DNA from: Nonomuraea solani
GTDB lineage: Bacteria; Actinomycetota; Actinomycetes; Streptosporangiales; Streptosporangiaceae
Length of the DNA stretch: 54,714 nt
Reading direction: 5' to 3'
Assembly (NCBI RefSeq): GCF_900108335.1
Contig: NZ_FNVT01000039.1
Coordinates: 1 to 54,714, forward strand
Of this stretch, positions 49,856 to 54,714 are shown one piece after another. The notes beneath the pieces are model-generated. The model did not search any database and was not told the DNA's origin. It saw only the letters and a list, made by a program, of their open reading frames with translations. Within the stretch, counting starts at the first letter, position 1; every line of letters starts with the position of its first letter. Both the position numbers and the translations under genes were made by a program.

Positions 49856-50323
49856 ATGACTGAAAAGGCAGTGCCCACGCTCTACGAATGGGCCGGTGGC
49901 ACCGAGGCTTTCGAGCGGCTCACGGAGACTTTCTACCGCAGCGTCGTCAAGGACGACCTGATCGGGCCGTTGTTCGCCCACATGGACCCCGACCACCCGA
50001 GGCATGTGGCCATGTGGCTCAGCGAGGTGTTCGGCGGCCCCGACCGCTACACCCAGGAACGCGGCGGCTACTCCAACATGCTCCGCCACCACCTCGGCAA
50101 GGCGATCACCGAGCCGCAGCGCCGCAGATGGGTCAGCCTGCTCATGGACGCGGCCGATGAGGTCGGTCTTCCCGACGATCCCGAGTTCAGGGCGGCGTTC
50201 GCCGGCTACATCGAATGGGGCACCAGGCTGGCCAGGCACAACTCCGCGCCCGGGGCGACGCCTCCGCCGCACGCTCCGGTGCCGCACTGGGGGTGGGGGG
50301 TCGCGCCGCCGTACCAGCCGTAA
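49856..50323 (+). CDS. glbO: Group II truncated haemoglobin (GlbO-like)
   Basis: A 155-residue 2-on-2 globin. FYRSVVKDDLIGPLFAHMD is the B-E region with the Tyr at B10, HPRHVAMWLSEVFGG holds the conserved histidine region, and RWVSLLMDAAD carries the group II Trp at G8. The C-terminal Pro-rich tail ending WGWGVAPPYQP is common in actinobacterial GlbO. Likely O2/NO/peroxide chemistry. The start ATG has no ribosome binding site but a short upstream TTACATGATTACATG; it may be leaderless. kdpD begins 10 bp later, probably same transcript. Confidence 0.93.
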   Translation: MTEKAVPTLYEWAGGTEAFERLTETFYRSVVKDDLIGPLFAHMDPDHPRHVAMWLSEVFGGPDRYTQERGGYSNMLRHHLGKAITEPQRRRWVSLLMDAADEVGLPDDPEFRAAFAGYIEWGTRLARHNSAPGATPPPHAPVPHWGWGVAPPYQP

Positions 50324-50332
50324 CCTGGAGGA

Positions 50333-52828
50333 ATGGGAGGCAGGCCCAGGGGGCGGCTACGCGTCTACCTGGGCGCGGCGCCCGGGGTGGGCAAGACGTA
50401 CGCGATGCTGTGCGAAGGCCACCGGGCCGCCGAGCGCGGCAAGGACGTGGTCGTGGGTTTCGCCGAGACCCACGGCCGGGACCGTACCGCCCGCCTGCTC
50501 GACGGGCTGGAGACGCTGCCCAGGCGCACGAGCGTGCATCGGGGGGCGACGTTCGGCGAGCTCGACCCCGGCGCGGTCATCGAGCGCGCGCCCAAGCTCG
50601 CCCTGATCGACGAGCTCGCCCACACGAACGCCCCCGGCTCCCGCAACGCCAAGCGCTGGCAGGACGTCGAGGAGATCCTCGACGCCGGGATCGACGTGGT
50701 GTCCACCGTCAACGTCCAGCACCTCGAATCGCTCAACGACGTGGTCGAGCGGATCACGGGGACGCCGCAGCGGGAGACCGTACCGGATGAGGTGGTGCGG
50801 CGGGCCGACCAGATCGAGCTGGTGGACATGGCGCCGGAGGCGCTGCGGCGGCGGCTGGCCCACGGCAACGTCTATCCGCCCGAACGGGTCGATGCCGCGC
50901 TCGCCAACTACTTCAGGGTCGGCAATCTGACCGCTCTGCGGGAGCTCGCCCTGCTCTGGCTGGCGGACAAGGTGGACGAGCAACTCGGCCGTTACCGTAC
51001 GGACCACTCCATCGCGGGCACCTGGGAGGCCCGCGAACGTGTGGTGGTCGCGCTCACGGGAGGGCAGGAGGGCGACACGCTCGTACGCCGGGCGGCGCGC
51101 ATCGCGGGCAGGAGCAAGGGCGCCGACCTGATGGCCGTGCACATCGTCCGCGCCGCCGGCCTGGCCACCGGCGACGACCCCGCGAACCTCGTCCGCCAGC
51201 GCACCATCGTCGAGGACCTGGGCGGCACCTACCACCAGCTCGTCGGCGACGACGTGCCGCGCGCGCTGCTCGAGTTCGCCCGTGGCGTGAACGCCACCCA
51301 GCTCGTGCTCGGCGCGTCGAGACGGCGGCGGCTGCTGTCGCGGGGCGTCGGCGTGACGACGGCGGCGCTGTCGGGGGCGATCGACGTCCACATCGTGCCG
51401 CACGAGGCGACCGGGAAGGGCCGGGCGCGGTCGCGGGAGGGGGCGGCGCTGACCGGTGCCCGGCGGAGGACCGGTTGGGGGCTGGCGCTGTTGGGGGTGC
51501 CGCTGCTCACGGCGGGCCTGTCCGCCACCGAGCTGACGCTGCCCAGCCAGATCCTGCTCTTCCTGCTGCTCGTGGTGGGCGTCGCCCTGGTGGGCGGCAT
51601 GTGGCCGGCGCTGACGGCGGCGGTGCTCGGGTTCGGGCTGCTCAACTGGTTCTTCACGCCGCCGCTGCACACCTGGCGGATCGCCGCGCCGGAGAACGTG
51701 CTCGCGCTGGCCATCTTCGTGCTGGTGGCGGCCATGGTGAGCACCGTCGTCGACCTGGCGGCCAGGCGCAGCAGGGAGTCGGCGCGCTCCCGGGCCGAGG
51801 CCGAGGTGCTGTCCACGCTGGCCGGTCACGTGTTGCGGGGCGAGTCGGCGCTGCCGTCGCTGCTGGCGCGGATGCGGGAGACGTTCGGGCTGGCATCGGT
51901 GACGCTGCTCGAACGGACCGGTCCGCCCGGCGAATGGCGCATCGTGGCCACGTCGGGCGGGGAGCCGGCCACGAGCCCGGGCACGGCCGACGCCGACGTC
52001 GTGATCGACGACCGGCTCCTGCTCGCCGCGCGCGGACGGGGCCTGGAGGCCGGTGATCGGCGGGTCCTGGAGGCGTTCGCGGCCGAGGCGGCGGTCGCGC
52101 TGCGGCAGCAGCGGCTGCGGGAGGCCGCCGAACGGGCCGAGCCGCTGGCCGAGGCCGACCGGATGCGCACGGCCCTGCTCGCGGCGGTCGGCCACGACCT
52201 GCGCACCCCGCTGGCCTCCGCCAGGGCGGCGGTCGAGAGCCTGCGCGGCACCGACGTCACCTGGTCGGCGGCGGATCGGGCCGAGCTGCTGGCCACCGCC
52301 GACGAGTCGCTGATCAAGCTGAACCGGCTCGTCTCCAACCTGCTCGACATGAGCCGCCTGCAGGCGGGCGTGCTGGGCGTGACCCTGGAGCCGGTGGCGA
52401 TCGAGGACGTCCTGCCGCACGCCGTCGACGAACTCGGCCCGCTGCGCGACCGCCTGGCCAGCGACATCTCGCCCGAGCTGCCCGAGTTCATGGCCGACCC
52501 GGCGCTGCTGGAACGAGTGCTCGTCAACCTGATGACGAACGCCGTCCGCCACAGTCCCGCAGGTGAGCCCGTACTCGTCAGTGCGAGCTGGCACGGCGAG
52601 AACGTGGAGATTCGCGTCATCGACCGGGGCCCCGGCATCCCGCAGGAGGCGCATGAAAGGGTGTTCATGCCGTTCCAGCGGCTCGGCGACCGCGACAACC
52701 ACGCGGGCGTGGGCCTCGGCCTGGCGCTCTCGCGCGGACTCACCGAGGCGATGGGCGGCACGCTCGTTCCCGAGGACACTCCCGGAGGAGGCCTGACCAT
52801 GACCATCTCGCTGCGGAGGACCGCATGA
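50333..52828 (+). CDS. kdpD: KdpD: potassium-responsive sensor histidine kinase
   Basis: An 831-residue sensor kinase. The N-terminal KdpD domain has Walker A GAAPGVGKT and the signature LIDELAHTNAPGSRN; a universal-stress-like domain follows, then four membrane helices (about 385-480), a GAF-like region, the dimerisation domain with His621 (AVGHDLRTPLAS) and an ATPase domain (NLMTNAVRHSPAG, DRGPGIP, AGVGLGLALS). It responds to K+ and osmotic state and phosphorylates KdpE. GGAGGA abuts the ATG more closely than usual. No kdpFABC genes are in the window. It overlaps kdpE by four bases. Confidence 0.95.
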   Translation: MGGRPRGRLRVYLGAAPGVGKTYAMLCEGHRAAERGKDVVVGFAETHGRDRTARLLDGLETLPRRTSVHRGATFGELDPGAVIERAPKLALIDELAHTNAPGSRNAKRWQDVEEILDAGIDVVSTVNVQHLESLNDVVERITGTPQRETVPDEVVRRADQIELVDMAPEALRRRLAHGNVYPPERVDAALANYFRVGNLTALRELALLWLADKVDEQLGRYRTDHSIAGTWEARERVVVALTGGQEGDTLVRRAARIAGRSKGADLMAVHIVRAAGLATGDDPANLVRQRTIVEDLGGTYHQLVGDDVPRALLEFARGVNATQLVLGASRRRRLLSRGVGVTTAALSGAIDVHIVPHEATGKGRARSREGAALTGARRRTGWGLALLGVPLLTAGLSATELTLPSQILLFLLLVVGVALVGGMWPALTAAVLGFGLLNWFFTPPLHTWRIAAPENVLALAIFVLVAAMVSTVVDLAARRSRESARSRAEAEVLSTLAGHVLRGESALPSLLARMRETFGLASVTLLERTGPPGEWRIVATSGGEPATSPGTADADVVIDDRLLLAARGRGLEAGDRRVLEAFAAEAAVALRQQRLREAAERAEPLAEADRMRTALLAAVGHDLRTPLASARAAVESLRGTDVTWSAADRAELLATADESLIKLNRLVSNLLDMSRLQAGVLGVTLEPVAIEDVLPHAVDELGPLRDRLASDISPELPEFMADPALLERVLVNLMTNAVRHSPAGEPVLVSASWHGENVEIRVIDRGPGIPQEAHERVFMPFQRLGDRDNHAGVGLGLALSRGLTEAMGGTLVPEDTPGGGLTMTISLRRTA

Positions 52829-53505
52829 CGCGCGTGCTCGTGGTCGACGACGAGCCGCAGATCCTGCGGGCGCTGCGCGTCAACCTGGCCGCCAGGCAGT
52901 ACGACGTCGCGCTCGCCTCCGACGGCGGCACGGCGCTGCGGCAGGCCGCGGACTGGCATCCCGACCTGATCATCCTCGACCTCGGGCTGCCCGACCTCGA
53001 TGGGGTCGACGTCATCGCGGGCCTGCGCGGCTGGACCTCGGTCCCGATCATCGTCCTGTCGGGGCGGGCCGACAGCACCGACAAGGTGGACGCGCTCGAC
53101 GCCGGCGCCGACGACTACGTGACCAAGCCGTTCAGCATCGACGAACTGCTCGCGCGGGTGCGCGCGGTGACGCGCCGCACCGGTCAGCACGGCGAGGAGT
53201 CCGTGACGGTACAGGTGGGCGAGCACGTCATCGACCTCGCCGGCAAGACGATCTCAGGAGGGGTACGCCTCACGCCCACGGAATGGCACTTCCTGGAGAT
53301 CCTGCTGCGCAATCCCGGCAAGCTCATCAGCCAGCGCCAGTTGCTGACGGAGGTCTGGGGCACGTCCTATCTCAAGGAGACGCACTACCTGCGCCAGTAC
53401 ATGGCCCAGCTGCGCCGCAAACTCGAACGGGATCCCGCGAACCCGGAGCACCTGCTGACCGAGCCGGGAATGGGTTACCGGTTCCAGCCGTCCGCTTCCG
53501 AGTAG
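52825..53505 (+). CDS. kdpE: KdpE: OmpR-type response regulator
   Basis: A 226-residue response regulator. The receiver has acidic pocket Asp8-Asp9, phosphorylation site Asp52 (IILDLGLP) and Lys in YVTKPF. The winged-helix DNA-binding domain (about 130-226) includes LTPTEWHFLEILLRNPGKLIS and LRQYMAQLRRKLE. It begins ATGA-coupled to kdpD. Without kdpFABC at this locus it must act elsewhere on the chromosome. Its last 31 bases overlap a small convergent gene. Confidence 0.95.
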   Translation: MTRVLVVDDEPQILRALRVNLAARQYDVALASDGGTALRQAADWHPDLIILDLGLPDLDGVDVIAGLRGWTSVPIIVLSGRADSTDKVDALDAGADDYVTKPFSIDELLARVRAVTRRTGQHGEESVTVQVGEHVIDLAGKTISGGVRLTPTEWHFLEILLRNPGKLISQRQLLTEVWGTSYLKETHYLRQYMAQLRRKLERDPANPEHLLTEPGMGYRFQPSASE

Positions 53506-53690
53506 CCCCTGCTGATCATCACGACCGCTTTCTGTACGGCCCAGCCCAGCAGCAGGAATCCGAAGATGACCTGCGTGATGCGCATCCAGAAGGCAGAGGT
53601 CTGGTCCGCGTAAATAACGACGCCGACCCACATCAGGCCAAATGTCCCGACCAGGATGACTGCCAACCAGTTCAACCTTCGCTGCCACAT
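53475..53690 (-). CDS. Small two-helix membrane protein
   Basis: A 71-residue protein with two hydrophobic stretches (LNWLAVILVGTFGLMWVGVV and ITQVIFGFLLLGWAVQ), a short polar loop between them and a charged tail. The ATG at 53690 has no clear ribosome binding site, so the exact start is uncertain. It overlaps kdpE's 3' end by 31 bp on the opposite strand. No family recognised; small membrane proteins beside kdp genes sometimes modulate the sensor, but this is only a suggestion. Confidence 0.6.
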   Translation of the reverse strand: MWQRRLNWLAVILVGTFGLMWVGVVIYADQTSAFWMRITQVIFGFLLLGWAVQKAVVMISRGYSEADGWNR

Positions 53691-53742
53691 ATGCGCAGTC
53701 TTGCAGCCGGGTAACCAAGGGCGGGTATGCCCTGAGTTGTAG

Positions 53743-54141
53743 TTACGTGGGAAGTATGCGGCTGGTGCCGATGCACCGGCGCAGGCGCATCTTCTGCGGG
53801 CGCGGCGGGGTGGCGTCCTCGACACAGGCGAGCAGCGCGGCCGCCGTACGGGCGTCGGACAAGATCTGCTGTACGGCCTCGCCGTCCTCCGGCAACTGAC
53901 CGCGCGCGGCCAGCTCCTGCCTGACGAACACCGTCGGCTCGGGCGCGCCCACCGCCTCGGCGGCCACGGTCGCCCGCGCGGCGGTGAGAAGACGCAGATA
54001 GTGGGTACGGAGGACGGCCTCGTGCATCCGGGCGTGTTCGAGGTCGTCGATCAACGTCCTGGCGACTCTCAGCAGGTCTCCAGCGTGGGTCGCCTCATCA
54101 GAGAGGAAGGCGCGGATGTCGTCGAACTCCGACCGGGTCAT
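53743..54141 (-). CDS. Hypothetical helical protein
   Basis: A 132-residue soluble protein, largely alpha-helical by sequence (TRSEFDDIRAFLSDEATHA; LIDDLEHARMHEAVLRTHYL; AARATVAAEAVGAPEP). No signal peptide or known motif. GGAGGTG lies seven bases before ATG 54141, the best evidence that it is real. It is transcribed away from the rRNA operon leader. Possibly related to DUF6221-type actinobacterial proteins, a guess from size and helix pattern only. Confidence 0.68.
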   Translation of the reverse strand: MTRSEFDDIRAFLSDEATHAGDLLRVARTLIDDLEHARMHEAVLRTHYLRLLTAARATVAAEAVGAPEPTVFVRQELAARGQLPEDGEAVQQILSDARTAAALLACVEDATPPRPQKMRLRRCIGTSRILPT

Positions 54142-54714
54142 AGCGGGCACCTCCGAGAGCGCAGTCTGCTCGTAGGTACTTCGTACAGAGGGACGATTGC
54201 GGATGACTTGCCGACGGCTTGCCTGCGGGTGTCGGCCTGGAGGTCTGCCGGCGAGGTTTGAGCGTCAGGTGGCCAGGGAACGACCTCTGGATTACCTGTT
54301 GTGGGCCAGAGTGGGTGCGGCGCCCTGCTAGAGTTGCTTCTCGCAGGGCGGCCAAGAGGTTCCTAGAACCCCTCGGAGATGCCCGGCAAATCCCACTACC
54401 TTCTCGGTTCTCTCGATGGTGCGAAGCACTTCGGAGGGGCTGGTAAGTTAGAGGGGTTGTCCCCGAAAGGGACAGCACTTAATTACCGCAGGTCGAGCGA
54501 GTCGGGTCAATTTGACAGGGACTTGAACGGCTGAAAGAATTAAGTCATAACGAACGGAAAGTGAACGCCTCCGAGCGGGGATCACGAGAGTGGTTCTGGT
54601 GAAGGAAGTACGCGTCCGTTTCTTGAGAACTCAACAGTGTGTTAAAAGCCAGTGCATGATGCACAACCCCGTCATATTGATTGACGGATTCCTTTGGTTG
54701 GCATTCATCTTTGG
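54142..54714 (+). promoter_or_regulatory. rRNA operon promoter/leader region
   Basis: This gene-free 570-bp stretch has the look of an actinobacterial rrn leader: -10-like TAAGTT within TGGTAAGTTAGAGG (54441-54454), the hairpin TGTCCC/GGGACA around 54459-54475, TTGACA at 54512, the antiterminator-type TTGAGAACTCAACAGTGTG, and small stems GTGCAT/ATGCAC and GTCA/TGAC near the end. Several promoters in series are usual. The 16S gene should begin just beyond the window. Confidence 0.8.
54512..54540 (+). promoter_or_regulatory. Candidate rrn promoter (proximal)
   Basis: TTGACA (54512-54517) is a perfect -35. A 17-bp spacer puts AAGAAT (54535-54540) at the -10 position. A weaker TTGAAC follows at 54524. 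Typical of the last promoter before an rRNA leader. Confidence 0.55.

Overview
The window is GC-rich chromosomal DNA from an actinomycete. GTG and TTG starts are common, genes are packed with ATGA, TTGA and GTGCTGA stop/start overlaps, and the mycoredoxin, WhiB7, AdnAB, UvrD2 and UPF0182 genes are all actinobacterial. The gene set resembles the Streptosporangiales (Nonomuraea-like), but that placement is inference. From memory, much of the gene set follows the M. tuberculosis Rv3193c-Rv3206c block: lipV-like hydrolase, moeZ, alkyltransferase-like protein, adnAB, nudC, mycoredoxin, uvrD2, whiB7, ABC1 kinase, ThiF-like protein, DUF2342 protein, PDZ/Lon-like protease and UPF0182. Lineage-specific insertions interrupt it.

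Layout. 0-2.3 kb: two paralogous small secreted Gly/Trp/His/Arg-rich proteins and a secreted SH3-like protein. 2.4-9.4 kb: hydrolase, moeZ, two tandem copies of a [membrane partner + mycosin-like subtilase] pair, a small hypothetical gene coupled to an alkyltransferase-like DNA repair protein. 9.5-13.7 kb: a large TagF-type polymerase, a Nudix hydrolase and a methyltransferase. 13.9-20.5 kb: adnA-adnB, the helicase-nuclease for double-strand break end resection. 20.4-25.7 kb: a translationally coupled four-gene NIS siderophore operon (ATP-grasp ligase, two IucA/IucC synthetases, PLP decarboxylase) behind a near-perfect IdeR/DmdR iron box. This parts list matches vibrioferrin biosynthesis. 25.8-31.1 kb: nudC, mycoredoxin, secreted esterase, uvrD2, thioesterase.

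31.1-32.2 kb holds whiB7, the intrinsic antibiotic-resistance regulator, with an unusually readable control region: an A/T-rich patch abutting a -35 element, a strong Shine-Dalgarno, an 88-codon upstream ORF, stacked hairpins around its stop codon and a perfect 13-bp intrinsic terminator just before whiB7. 32.3-38.7 kb is a repeat-rich accessory stretch. Intergenic arrays of 46-, 19- and 18-bp units flank a TetR regulator carrying exactly fourteen 10-residue repeats and a ThiF-like protein carrying five 13-residue repeats.

38.9-49.4 kb: crotonase, SprT/YgjP-like metallopeptidase, several enzymes, the DUF2342 metalloprotease-like protein, moaE, the PDZ/Lon-like protease and the large UPF0182 membrane protein. 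49.5-54.7 kb: two initiator tRNA genes, a group II truncated haemoglobin, kdpD-kdpE without kdpFABC, two small hypothetical genes, and the leader of a ribosomal RNA operon whose 16S gene should begin just past the right edge.

Shared themes are genome maintenance (AdnAB, UvrD2, alkyltransferase-like protein, NudC), redox and antibiotic stress (mycoredoxin, WhiB7, globin), and envelope/secreted functions. The strongest candidates for new biology are the vibrioferrin-type operon, the whiB7 leader, the repeat-expanded TetR, the paired subtilase modules and the paired GW-rich secreted proteins.
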